A DNA stretch of 16,568 nt from Candidatus Bathycorpusculum sp. (GCA_009779045.1 WREZ01000004.1:1-16568), one strand, 5' to 3'. Counted from the first letter of the stretch, positions 7,458 to 14,580 are shown. Numbers and translations are program-made. The notes: generated by a model not told the origin, from the letters alone.

Positions 7458-7768
7458 ATTTGTCCCCCACTATAGCATACATGTTTACATCGCTTATATT
7501 GTGTATTACGTTTCACGATACATGTCAACTGTTTTCACGATCTAGAAAAACATTACAAAACACGATACAAAAAATCTACACACACAAACAAAAAATAGTT
7601 GAAGAAAGACAACATAATAAACATTCAAACACAAAAAAACGTTTGCTTATCAACTCAAGTGTTAAAGCACAAGTTGCCACATTAACCAAAGTATGTTGAA
7701 TTTTTGACGCACAACTTACATCACATACGCAATTTTTAGAGCAAAATCTGATTTTAAAAATGTGTCAC
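7458..7768. promoter_or_regulatory. Promoter of the winged-helix gene with CACGAT repeats, otherwise gene-free
   Basis: On the minus strand ACAATATAAG (7493-7502) is a TATA-like box. Beyond it, CACGAT occurs in the same direction at 7514-7519, 7536-7541 and 7561-7566, about two helical turns apart. Two of these extend to CACGATACA. A plus-strand open frame through 7310-7699 is not convincing as a gene. Bases 7570-7768 hold nothing recognised. Confidence 0.4.
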
Positions 7769-7773
7769 AACTA

Positions 7774-7895
7774 AGGGGCTGCTTTAGAATAAACTTTACA
7801 GGCAAAATCTATCGATAAAAACGTAGATGGCGGTTATCCATGCCATAATTGTCACGTTACCTATAAACTGTAAAGTTTATTTTCGGGCACACCCT
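7774..7895. mobile_element. MITE-like element with 28-bp terminal inverted repeats
   Basis: The ends are inverted repeats: 7774-7801 and 7868-7895. The inner 14 bases are a perfect match (AATAAACTTTACAG and CTGTAAAGTTTATT) and 22 of 28 bases match overall. The outer ends read AGGG and CCCT. The sequence AACTA lies directly outside on both sides (7769-7773 and 7896-7900), which fits a 5-bp target duplication. The 122-bp unit has no ORF and would depend on a transposase elsewhere. The parent family was not identified; the IS630-like gene at the window end normally duplicates TA and so is not an obvious partner. Confidence 0.65.
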
Positions 7896-7967
7896 AACTA
7901 CACGAAATTATTTTATACTGTTGAGGCTTTATCATTTGAAAACGACGACTTTTTTTAGTCTAAGGAC

Positions 7968-7978
7968 ATATATAAAAA
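7968..7978 (+). promoter_or_regulatory. TATA box for the zinc-ribbon membrane gene
   Basis: The sequence ATATATAAAAA is close to consensus. Its centre is about 27 bases before 8000, so transcription may begin at or after the first ATG (7991) and be nearly leaderless at the internal ATGs 8003-8015. Confidence 0.55.
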
Positions 7979-7990
7979 GGACAAAACGCT

Positions 7991-8377
7991 ATGACAACAA
8001 CGATGATGATTATGATGACAAAGCAAAGGCAAAGGCTTGTTTTACTATGTGGCTTGCTTCAATTTTTCATAGCAATAGCACTTTGTCTTTTGCTGTTTGT
8101 TTTAACAACCGAATACGGACTTCCAAATCTGGTTTACGGGGCAACTTTTGCTTTAGCTTTAGTTAGCACTTGTCTACTAGTAGCCTCTATGTATGGTGCA
8201 AGTTCCTATGTTTGCCCTGAGTGCGGTGAAAAATTCAACCCAACCTTTAAGGATTGGTCAACTAGCATTAAAAATAGTGCTAAGGCTACTCGTAGAGTAA
8301 CTTGTCCTAAGTGTAAAAAAAGACAATGGAGCAAACACACAGCGTTTATAAAAGAAAAAACCAACGATAAAAATTAG
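7991..8377 (+). CDS. Two-helix membrane protein with C-terminal zinc ribbon
   Basis: This protein has up to 128 residues with two membrane helices (about 15-38 and 47-69). A zinc ribbon follows with CPEC (C75, C78) and CPKC (C105, C108), separated by a basic stretch ending KNSAKATRRVT. Similar ribbons (CPxCGxxFxPxF then CPxCxKxxW) occur in small bacterial membrane proteins of unknown role. The ribbon probably faces the cytoplasm. The start is uncertain: ATG codons at 7991, 8003, 8006, 8012 and 8015 are in frame, and the TATA spacing favours 8003 or later. The stop is TAG. It is the first of four small membrane-protein genes on the same strand, just beyond the MITE. Confidence 0.72.
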   Translation: MTTTMMIMMTKQRQRLVLLCGLLQFFIAIALCLLLFVLTTEYGLPNLVYGATFALALVSTCLLVASMYGASSYVCPECGEKFNPTFKDWSTSIKNSAKATRRVTCPKCKKRQWSKHTAFIKEKTNDKN

Positions 8378-8432
8378 AGAGCAACATATTATTAATGAAA
8401 AAATTGCTGGTTGGGAACACGGAGGAAGAATT

Positions 8433-8933
8433 GTGAGCAAGCGGAAACAATACAATGAGTTAGAGAAGGCCTTAGAGCAAAAATATAAGACGTGTCGGGA
8501 AAATGAGGCGGTTTTAAGTAAGGATGATTTTAAAGATGGAAAGCTTACCGTGTTTGGGTATAATCATTTGAAGCAGCAATGTGATTACATCTCATACCGT
8601 GAGGATATTGAGATAAAAATACCTAAAGAGTTTGAAGCAGGTTTTAAGGATACTCTTCAAAGTATGGGGGCAACTGAGTTGTCGCGTATAAGAAAAGATA
8701 GGCGGGAGACTAAAATTACGGCTTTAATTCTTTTATTTGCTGGAATTTTGTTTGTCATACTTGGAAATGTTCTCGAGTTTTTTCAAGGTAATGCTTTTCA
8801 AAACATTGTTGTTATAATAAGTTGGGTTTTTGTTTGGGCTGCGGTGGAGAGATGGTTTTTTGATCGTAGAGATTTAGCAGAAAAAAGAATAAGTTTACTT
8901 CAAATTTTATCGGCAAAAATTACACCACAATAA
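8433..8933 (+). CDS. Hypothetical two-helix membrane protein
   Basis: This 166-residue protein starts with GTG preceded by GGAGGAAG (8421-8428), the best ribosome site in the window. A charged cytoplasmic N-terminal region (about 1-92) includes GKLTVFGYNHLKQQCDYISY and IPKEFEAGFKDTLQSMGATE. It is followed by helices at about 94-115 and 121-141, then the basic tail ERWFFDRRDLAEKRISLLQIL. No domain was recognised. It lies 55 bases after the zinc-ribbon gene and may be co-transcribed with it. The two helices packed between charged segments would fit a small membrane-anchored or sensor component, but no function can be given. Confidence 0.75.
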   Translation: MSKRKQYNELEKALEQKYKTCRENEAVLSKDDFKDGKLTVFGYNHLKQQCDYISYREDIEIKIPKEFEAGFKDTLQSMGATELSRIRKDRRETKITALILLFAGILFVILGNVLEFFQGNAFQNIVVIISWVFVWAAVERWFFDRRDLAEKRISLLQILSAKITPQ

Positions 8934-9112
8934 TAACATACGAAGCAAACATAAAAACACAAACTATACTGTTTTCTCTTATTGATCACTATCATATTGT
9001 TATTGGATAAATGCAAATATTTAGTTAATAAAATTGAAAGTAGACTATGACAAGTTTAGTAAGTTTTATAACTTTATTTTATAATTAAACATAGAAAAAG
9101 AGCGAATGCAAA
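8934..9112 (+). promoter_or_regulatory. Promoter region for the PH-domain/SdpI operon
   Basis: TTTTATAATT at 9077-9086 is a TATA-like box about 26 bases before 9107. The ATG at 9113 would thus be nearly leaderless. The rest is AT-rich with nothing recognised. Confidence 0.4.
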
Positions 9113-9586
9113 ATGGTGAGCCGTTCAAGTAGCAGTAAAGTAAACACCAAATTAGGCCTTATTGTAGGCATTACAATTACAGCAATAGTGCTTATAGCAG
9201 TTAGTGCCATATTAATTAATAGTGCAAAAGAGCCAGAAGTAACAGTTTTTGATAATAGTGTACAAATTAAAGCCATGTATGGATTAACAATAAACTTCTC
9301 AGACATATCAAACATAACCCTAATAGAAAATAACATACGTGACATAGGAAATGTAGGCACCAGAGTTAATGGCGCTGACGTTTTTGGAACACTACAAGGA
9401 CACTTCAAATCAGATACCCTTGGAGAAACCCTACTATTTGTTCACGTAAACTCTTCACCTACAATACGAATAGAACGCAACAACGAAAAAGACATCTACC
9501 TAAACTTCAGCAACAGCGAAAAAACAACAACACTATTTAACGAATTAAACACTGCAATAAATAGAAACTATACTATCGACAAATAA
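9113..9586 (+). CDS. Membrane-anchored bacterial PH-like domain protein
   Basis: This 157-residue protein has a serine-rich start, one membrane helix (about 14-36) and a beta-rich domain at about 42-150. Segments VQIKAMYGLTINFSDISNITLIE, GHFKSDTLGETLLFVHVN and a closing helix EKTTTLFNELNTAI resemble the bacterial PH domains found in Firmicutes membrane proteins (PF10882-like). These are usually anchored domains of unknown ligand. The next gene begins 20 bases later, so the two form an operon. Such PH-like and SdpI genes are found side by side in gut Firmicutes, which supports the assignment of both. The sense strand becomes A/C-rich towards the 3' end. Confidence 0.7.
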   Translation: MVSRSSSSKVNTKLGLIVGITITAIVLIAVSAILINSAKEPEVTVFDNSVQIKAMYGLTINFSDISNITLIENNIRDIGNVGTRVNGADVFGTLQGHFKSDTLGETLLFVHVNSSPTIRIERNNEKDIYLNFSNSEKTTTLFNELNTAINRNYTIDK

Positions 9587-9606
9587 ACAAAAGGATTAAT
9601 TCTACT

Positions 9607-9987
9607 ATGAATTTTTGGGTTTTCATGTTTACTATGTCGTTATTTATTCCTTTAATAATGATTGGTTTTGGTAGTTATTTTGTTAAAAAAGCTCCCTCCA
9701 AAATTAACGCTATATTTGGATACCGAACTAACATGTCTATGAAAAACCAAGATACCTGGAAATTTGCCCACAACTACTGTGGAAAACTCTGGCAAACCCT
9801 AGGACTAATAATGCTCCCCCTATCCGCATGTGCCATGCTTTTTGTAGCAGAAAAAGAAGCATACCACATAAGCATATGCGGATGCACACTTGTCATCATT
9901 CAAATGATTTTTCTCGCATGGCCAATTATTCCCACTGAAAAAGCCCTAAGAAAAAACTTTGACAAAAACGGCAGCCGCAAAAAATAA
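9607..9987 (+). CDS. SdpI family membrane protein
   Basis: This 126-residue protein has three likely membrane helices (about 4-26, 62-82 and 88-107). Between the first two is the family signature INAIFGYRTNMSMKNQDTW, followed by KFAHNYCGKLW. The tail carries IIPTEKALRKNFDKNG. In Bacillus, SdpI gives immunity to the SdpC killing peptide and signals to a repressor, but most family members are shorter and have no known partner. No SdpC-like toxin is visible here, so an immunity role is only a possibility. It is the second gene of an operon with the PH-like protein and is followed by a clear hairpin terminator. Confidence 0.8.
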   Translation: MNFWVFMFTMSLFIPLIMIGFGSYFVKKAPSKINAIFGYRTNMSMKNQDTWKFAHNYCGKLWQTLGLIMLPLSACAMLFVAEKEAYHISICGCTLVIIQMIFLAWPIIPTEKALRKNFDKNGSRKK

Positions 9988-10000
9988 AAAAGAGATATGT

Positions 10001-10033
10001 GCCGGATGGTTTTATCCGGCAATATTTTTTATA
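10001..10033. terminator. Bidirectional hairpin terminator
   Basis: GCCGGAT (10001-10007) and ATCCGGC (10014-10020) form a perfect 7-bp stem with a six-base loop. An extra T-A pair sits outside the stem. A T-rich run follows at 10022-10030. On the minus strand the stem is followed by another T-rich run (complement of 9981-9998). It thus fits both the SdpI operon and the secreted-protein gene that converge here. Confidence 0.75.
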
Positions 10034-10050
10034 GTTAACTATTGACTCTA

Positions 10051-11013
10051 CTATACGATGTAGCAGGCACGTATTTTATCGTTGCCATAAGTGTCTACAT
10101 ACACATTGTAAGGACCGACAGCAAATGTACCAGCTGAATTGTTGTTAATGCTAAAAGTCTCTGTAAAAGTCTCAACATGTTCTTCATCGTATGTATTAGT
10201 GACTGTAATTGTAAGGCCATTTGTATTGCCATTCAATTTTGTGACAAATGCACTTACCGCTACTTCAGACTCTAGATATCCAGCCCAACCACAACTCTTA
10301 CACGCACCGGACCACCAACCAAATCCATCCCAAATAACGTCGCCAAAATCGTGTCCTAGGGCAGAGCCTTCGTCGTATATCCAGCCCATCCAGTCGTCGC
10401 TGCGTTCATATTCTGTGTAGCCGTCAGCAGTACATGTTGGTTCAACTGTGGTTATGGTCCAGCTGTAGATATAGCCGTACCATCCACAGGTTTCACATGT
10501 GGCAACGGGGTCAGCAAATGGAACGCGGCCTTGTGAATAATCAAAGTCACCCCAAGTATGACCAAAAGCAGAGCCATAATCATAGACTGCGGTAGTCCAG
10601 CCAAACTGATTTTCATATTGTGTGTAGCCGTCAGCAACGCACGTTGGTTCTACTACAGTTTCGGTCCAGATACAAATGTAACCTCTCCAGCCGCAACGCA
10701 AACATTCAGCAACAGGATCAGCGATCTGTGGAACGTTAGGGTAACGTGATTGTGAATAATCCAATTCACCAAAATCGTGTCCTATAGCAGGCACATAATC
10801 GGAGTACCATCTTTCGCCAGTTGCTTTGAGTTCCTTAAATGTATAACCTTCGAGTGTGCATGTTGGCGCTACGGTCCCTATGCGATAGGGGCTGTGGTTG
10901 TGGCCGTGTTGTTGGTGTGGTGCTGCGTTTACTAGGGGCATTGCTGCAAAACAACCAGTAACGAACGCGAGCACTATCATTGTTGTTATTATTTTTTGTA
11001 TTTTAATATTCAT
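10051..11013 (-). CDS. Secreted surface protein with three Cys-rich repeats
   Basis: This 320-residue protein starts with a signal peptide (about 1-31). Cleavage is possible after VNA (30), or at a lipobox-like VTGC (18-21) that would make it a lipoprotein. A His-rich stretch HQQHGHNH follows. Three repeats of roughly 70 residues (about 46-115, 117-186 and 188-248) each carry EPTCxADGYT-like, GHDFGD-like and CxxCGWxGYI segments. The last lacks the ADPVATC version and ends GACKSCGWAGYL. A beta-rich C-terminal domain (about 250-320) ends VGPYNVYVDTYGNDKIRACYIV, resembling tails of other archaeal surface proteins. PTCTxDGY repeats are common in gut bacterial surface proteins. The CxxC pairs could bind metal or form disulfides. 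The start ATG follows GGAG. The stop is TAG. Confidence 0.8.
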   Translation of the reverse strand: MNIKIQKIITTMIVLAFVTGCFAAMPLVNAAPHQQHGHNHSPYRIGTVAPTCTLEGYTFKELKATGERWYSDYVPAIGHDFGELDYSQSRYPNVPQIADPVAECLRCGWRGYICIWTETVVEPTCVADGYTQYENQFGWTTAVYDYGSAFGHTWGDFDYSQGRVPFADPVATCETCGWYGYIYSWTITTVEPTCTADGYTEYERSDDWMGWIYDEGSALGHDFGDVIWDGFGWWSGACKSCGWAGYLESEVAVSAFVTKLNGNTNGLTITVTNTYDEEHVETFTETFSINNNSAGTFAVGPYNVYVDTYGNDKIRACYIV

Positions 11014-11062
11014 TCATAGTTCTCCATTTATCACAATTATAATGGGAGGAAAAAGTCGCACA

Positions 11063-11097
11063 CATATATTAATATTATGCACATATGTTGCACATAT
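11063..11097 (-). promoter_or_regulatory. Promoter of the secreted-protein gene with TGCACATAT direct repeats
   Basis: On the minus strand TTAATATATG-like sequence around 11063-11072 is a TATA box at the right distance from 11013. Just upstream of it, TGCACATAT occurs twice in direct order (plus-strand 11078-11086 and 11089-11097). The copies are 11 bp apart, one helical turn. They may be an activator or repressor site. Confidence 0.45.
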
Positions 11098-11158
11098 TTA
11101 TCATTTAAAAAGTTTATCAACAATTTTACTGCTATAATACAATTTTGTTACAATATTG

Positions 11159-11261
11159 CAATCTTATTACAATATAACAATTCAACAATAACAATACAAC
11201 TCCACTACAACAATACAATAAAACAACAACAACACAATTCCAATATTACATCACAATTTTA
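11159..11261. other. 103-nt G-free low-complexity tract
   Basis: From 11159 to 11261 the plus strand has no G at all. It is rich in ACAATA, CAACAA and similar units, with about a dozen imperfect repetitions. No ORF of interest runs through it. It lies upstream of the secreted-protein promoter. Confidence 0.6.
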
Positions 11262-11290
11262 GAGTGTTAACTCAATAATGTCATTATATT

Positions 11291-11462
11291 CACGACGATT
11301 GCATGAACTGTATTGTTTATGATATTTTACAAAAATTTGATACTTTTGGATAAATTCATGTTCCAACTGTTTGACTTTGTCACAAAACAACCATTATTGC
11401 AGCAATGCGTAACGCTCTGCTATATAAATGTTGTGTCAGTTCTGCTTCATGCAATCGTCGTG
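11291..11462. repeat. 172-bp unit bounded by 17-bp perfect inverted repeats
   Basis: CACGACGATTGCATGAA at 11291-11307 is the exact reverse complement of TTCATGCAATCGTCGTG at 11446-11462. A perfect 17-bp pair at this distance is very unlikely by chance. The unit could be a second small non-autonomous transposon, a paired operator or a long-range hairpin RNA. No target duplication was seen at its edges, and the repeats do not match the MITE at 7774. A weak 48-codon frame inside (ATG 11358) is probably not a gene. Confidence 0.55.
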
Positions 11463-11807
11463 GGTGTATGGCGTATTTGCATTGTGGCGCATTTGAAATG
11501 AAAGTTTGATTATTTGTTTTAGAGTAGTGGATGTTTTTTGTTGCTATGTTAGTATTAGGTAACGTTTTTTAGGATTTACGCCACCGCAGACTCAACCGCA
11601 AGAGTTAAGTCTCGCACCCCATAACATTTGAAAATAAGGGGCTAAATGTACCTGCATAACTGTTTTTTAGCTAAGTTTAGAGAAGACCCTATGAAGAGTA
11701 CCCACCTAAAACAGCGAAAAGCCGAAATTATTTTGGTAGTTTATGTGTTGTTGTTGCGGCAGACATTTATTTGAGAATTAGTTAATAGTTTATAGGGGAT
11801 AAGTAAA

Positions 11808-13547
11808 GTGAGCGGTTATTCTAATGTAAAGTGTGCTCAGATTTTGTCTGATGTTGAGGTTTGGGCTCAAGATTGTAGAAGTCAAGCGGGTTTTAAGGTT
11901 CTTTCTCGTGATGCGAGGAAGAATTTTTGTAATGTTGCTAGTTTTTTTGCTGATATGATGTATGGTTATCATTTTCAGTCGCCTGAGCAGTGGAGTGATG
12001 ATGCTCTTTATAATGTGTTAACTGAGGTTTATCCGTATAATTTGTTAGTGCAGGCGTCTTATTATGAAATTGTGGAGCCGGTTTTGGCGGTGTTTATTAA
12101 GTATTTGCAGGTTAGAGGCGTGATTAGTTCTGATAGGGCGCAAGTGTTAGGTAATAAGTTAAGAGTTGCTGCACCTGAAATGCTTTGTCGTTTTGAGAAG
12201 TTTAGTAATAGTAGTAGTTCAGTTAAGCAACAGCGGGAGGCGGTGTTTGACCAGTTAGAAATAGACTCTGATAATGTTTCTAGTGAGGTGCGTGAAATTT
12301 CAGATAATTTAGGGGAGTCTGTGGAGCATGTTTTTGTGGATCCAGTGCAGCAGTTTAGAAAGCCTAATCGTAATGATCCCTGTCCCTGTGGAAGTGGGGA
12401 GAAGTATAAGAAGTGTTGTTTTCTTAAAACTTTAGACTCTGAGAAACCGGAAGACTTGGGTTTTTCTGAGGTTAAGCGTTTGTTAAATGAGTCTAAGAGT
12501 AGTAAGAAGCCGACGCTTAATCAATGGGAGCAGCTTTATGATGTGGCTAAAAGTATCAAGGTTCTTGCGCCATGGGACTTTATGTTAGAGACGGATTTAG
12601 TGACTATAAGGTTGCCTAGACAAAATGAGCCGGTTTATTGTTCAGTTATGGGTAATGGTGAAGACCATTATGGTATTGGAGTATATCTGGGTTATGAGGC
12701 TATTAATGAGTTTTATCGTATGTTAGAGGCGTCGCCTGATGATAAATTTTTGTCTCTTTTAGGACTTGAGCAAAAATGTTTAACATGCTATTTTGGGGAC
12801 AGTGAGGAGGTAACCGCTAAGGATCGTGCGGTGCTTAAATCGTTGAATTTGCGTTTTCGTGGACGAGGGGAGTGGGTTTATTTTAGAGCCATGGAACCAG
12901 GGTATTCTCCGTGGTATCTTAACTTTGAACAGGCTAACCTGTTAATTCAAGTGTTGCGAAATTTTGTTATAGCCTGTGCTCATTTAGAGAAGTTAAAAGT
13001 AGATTTTGAGAATGGTGAAACCCTTCTTAGGTATTACTCATCAGAAAGAAAAATGTGGTTAAATCAAGCAGTTAAAATGCCGCCAATTCCATATATTAAG
13101 CGACAGTTAATCATAGATAACGAAAAATTGTTATCAGAAATAAAAAAGCAAAAACGCAATAAAGACAACCAAAAACTTGAATTTGACATGCTACGCTTAC
13201 CTATACCTATACAAGAAAACAAAAACAGCCGCCCCCGCGTTCCATATTTTATTATGCTAGTAGATAAAACAAAAGAAATAGACCTAGACTACCATCTAAC
13301 AAATAGCGATACACCCGAAATGGACGTGCTAGAAATACTCATTGACCATATATCAGAATTTGGCAGACCTCTATCTATACATGTTAGAGATGATCGAGCG
13401 AAAAGTTACATTGAAAACTTTTGCCAAAAAACAGACATAGAACTAATAGAAGGCAAAGGAGTACCAATTATAGATAAACTATTTGAAACCATGCTAAAAG
13501 ACTTACTAACAAATGTAGCAAAACAAGAACAAAACAAAACAGAATAA
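11808..13547 (+). CDS. SEC-C motif protein with DUF7309- and DUF6930-like domains
   Basis: This 579-residue cytoplasmic protein starts with GTG after GGGGAT. Residues 1-130 are helical and not recognised. A SEC-C zinc motif follows: RNDPCPCGSGEKYKKCC, with C192, C194, C203 and C204 (CxCx8CC). Residues about 237-400 resemble DUF7309: NQWEQLYDVAKSIKVLAPWDF, YCSVMGNGEDHYGIGVYLGYE and FRGRGEWVYFRAMEPGYSPWYL. Residues about 474-570 resemble DUF6930: SRPRVPYFIMLVDKTKEIDLDYHL, GRPLSIHVRDDRAKSYIENF and EGKGVPIIDKLFETML. The SEC-C motif is a protein or nucleic-acid docking zinc finger. The combined function is unknown. The sense strand swings from G/T-rich at the 5' end to A/C-rich after about 13080, so the gene could be mosaic. 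Confidence 0.75.
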   Translation: MSGYSNVKCAQILSDVEVWAQDCRSQAGFKVLSRDARKNFCNVASFFADMMYGYHFQSPEQWSDDALYNVLTEVYPYNLLVQASYYEIVEPVLAVFIKYLQVRGVISSDRAQVLGNKLRVAAPEMLCRFEKFSNSSSSVKQQREAVFDQLEIDSDNVSSEVREISDNLGESVEHVFVDPVQQFRKPNRNDPCPCGSGEKYKKCCFLKTLDSEKPEDLGFSEVKRLLNESKSSKKPTLNQWEQLYDVAKSIKVLAPWDFMLETDLVTIRLPRQNEPVYCSVMGNGEDHYGIGVYLGYEAINEFYRMLEASPDDKFLSLLGLEQKCLTCYFGDSEEVTAKDRAVLKSLNLRFRGRGEWVYFRAMEPGYSPWYLNFEQANLLIQVLRNFVIACAHLEKLKVDFENGETLLRYYSSERKMWLNQAVKMPPIPYIKRQLIIDNEKLLSEIKKQKRNKDNQKLEFDMLRLPIPIQENKNSRPRVPYFIMLVDKTKEIDLDYHLTNSDTPEMDVLEILIDHISEFGRPLSIHVRDDRAKSYIENFCQKTDIELIEGKGVPIIDKLFETMLKDLLTNVAKQEQNKTE

Positions 13548-13641
13548 ACCCAAACACCTACAAAACAGCAGATATAATCAAATAGCAGAGTAAGTCGATA
13601 CCAAAGAAACAAGTGGGCAACAGGCAAAAGGGGTTTTTAGA

Positions 13642-14544
13642 TTAAGTTTTGGAGTACCAAGTCTCCAGTAATTCGCTATGTTCGAAAATATACTCCACCC
13701 TTTGAATAAAGGGAACTATCGCGCCAAAATTTAAAGCCCTATGGTCAAAAGCCAAACAGAGAGGAATCACTTTTCGTATCCCTATAGATTTCTCATTATT
13801 TTCATTTTTTATCACACCGGGCTTTTCTTGAATACTTCCCATACCTATTGCGAAAACTTGTGGAGGGATAACGTCTAAAACTCCTATAAACCCGTTTAAC
13901 CCTTTGCAAACCGAGCCTAAATTAGAAATGGTAATTGTCCCAGGCTGTAGATCAGAGGGAAGTATTTTATCAGCTAGAGGTATCTTGTCATATTCTTTCA
14001 TATCTTTTTTACTGGGCCTTGATTTATCAAAAGCTACCCCTAAAAAAGCATTAAGGGTTTTTAATAAATGTCCTTTTTTCATTTCACCTATAATGGTGCT
14101 TACAGAAGCACGGTACAGTGGAACGCGGATGTTGCAATTTTTTATTTTCTGTGCGGTTTTGTTAATGTATTCTTGTATTTCTACAAGTGTTTTATCTTCA
14201 AAATTTCTTAAAGTTATAGGGATAATTTCGCCGTTTTCAAATGCCCATGGCATCGTTATGTCTATATTTTTTATAGCTTCAATTTCGCCGGTGACACGTT
14301 TAGGGTTGTATTTTATATGAGCATTTACCTGCGGCGCAGCTTTAACGGCCTCTATACATATTTTTAGCAATAAGGTGTTTATAGTCAATTTTAAACTTTG
14401 ACTATTTTCATTAAGTCTACTAAACTCATTTAGTACCTCAGTTGCATCAGCTTCATAAATAAAAGTTACATGCGGAACTGTGGTCCATGACTCAGTAGTT
14501 TTATAACCAACGGCTTTTCGCAAAATATTAAACTTTTCACCCAT
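13642..14544 (-). CDS. Stand-alone 2-oxo acid dehydrogenase E2-like acyltransferase
   Basis: This protein has the catalytic domain of E2 acyltransferases (chloramphenicol acetyltransferase fold) without lipoyl or subunit-binding domains. E2 enzymes move acyl groups from lipoamide to CoA. Counting from ATG 14571 (309 residues), TVPHVTFIYEADATEV, INTLLLKICIEAVKAAPQVNAHI, TITISNLGS (212-220), IPPQVFAIGMGSI and AFDHRAL (275-280) are typical. The catalytic His is H277. The usual Asp four residues later is Asn281. Similar stand-alone genes occur in gut Firmicutes and carry HRALDFG. ATG 14544 is the preferred start: it has GGGAT upstream, and the TATA box at 14581-14590 would start transcription after ATG 14571. 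No E1 or E3 genes are nearby, so the real substrate is unknown. Confidence 0.8.
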   Translation of the reverse strand: MGEKFNILRKAVGYKTTESWTTVPHVTFIYEADATEVLNEFSRLNENSQSLKLTINTLLLKICIEAVKAAPQVNAHIKYNPKRVTGEIEAIKNIDITMPWAFENGEIIPITLRNFEDKTLVEIQEYINKTAQKIKNCNIRVPLYRASVSTIIGEMKKGHLLKTLNAFLGVAFDKSRPSKKDMKEYDKIPLADKILPSDLQPGTITISNLGSVCKGLNGFIGVLDVIPPQVFAIGMGSIQEKPGVIKNENNEKSIGIRKVIPLCLAFDHRALNFGAIVPFIQRVEYIFEHSELLETWYSKT

Positions 14545-14580
14545 CAAATTATCCCTTTTCTTGTAGTGCATTATTTTACG

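Larger units (their letters stand above)
11014..11807. other. Long intergenic region without a convincing gene
   Basis: Besides the promoter, the G-free tract and the inverted-repeat unit, this region has a GC-richer island at 11575-11630. There, GCAGACT (11586-11592) can pair with AGTCTCGC (11608-11615), with one bulged C. An inner AAC/GTT pairing continues the stem, giving a small hairpin. It may be a structured RNA or a gene relic. Bases 11463-11570 and 11630-11780 show nothing recognised. Confidence 0.4.

Noticed and set aside
7310..7699. Plus-strand open frame of 129 codons
   Set aside because: Its first half is antisense to the winged-helix gene, and the rest is low-complexity A/C-rich sequence that includes that gene's promoter.
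8433..8933. Defence-system effector (two-helix membrane protein)
   Set aside because: The two-helix layout recalls membrane effectors, but no nucleotide sensor, cyclase or nuclease gene is next to it.
11358..11501. Possible 48-codon membrane peptide starting MFQLFDFV
   Set aside because: It has no ribosome site, runs across the inverted-repeat arm and has no recognised relatives.
11636..11692. AGGGGCT and ACCCT resembling the MITE ends
   Set aside because: Only the outermost few bases match. The inner 14-base core is absent, and chance matches of this size are expected.
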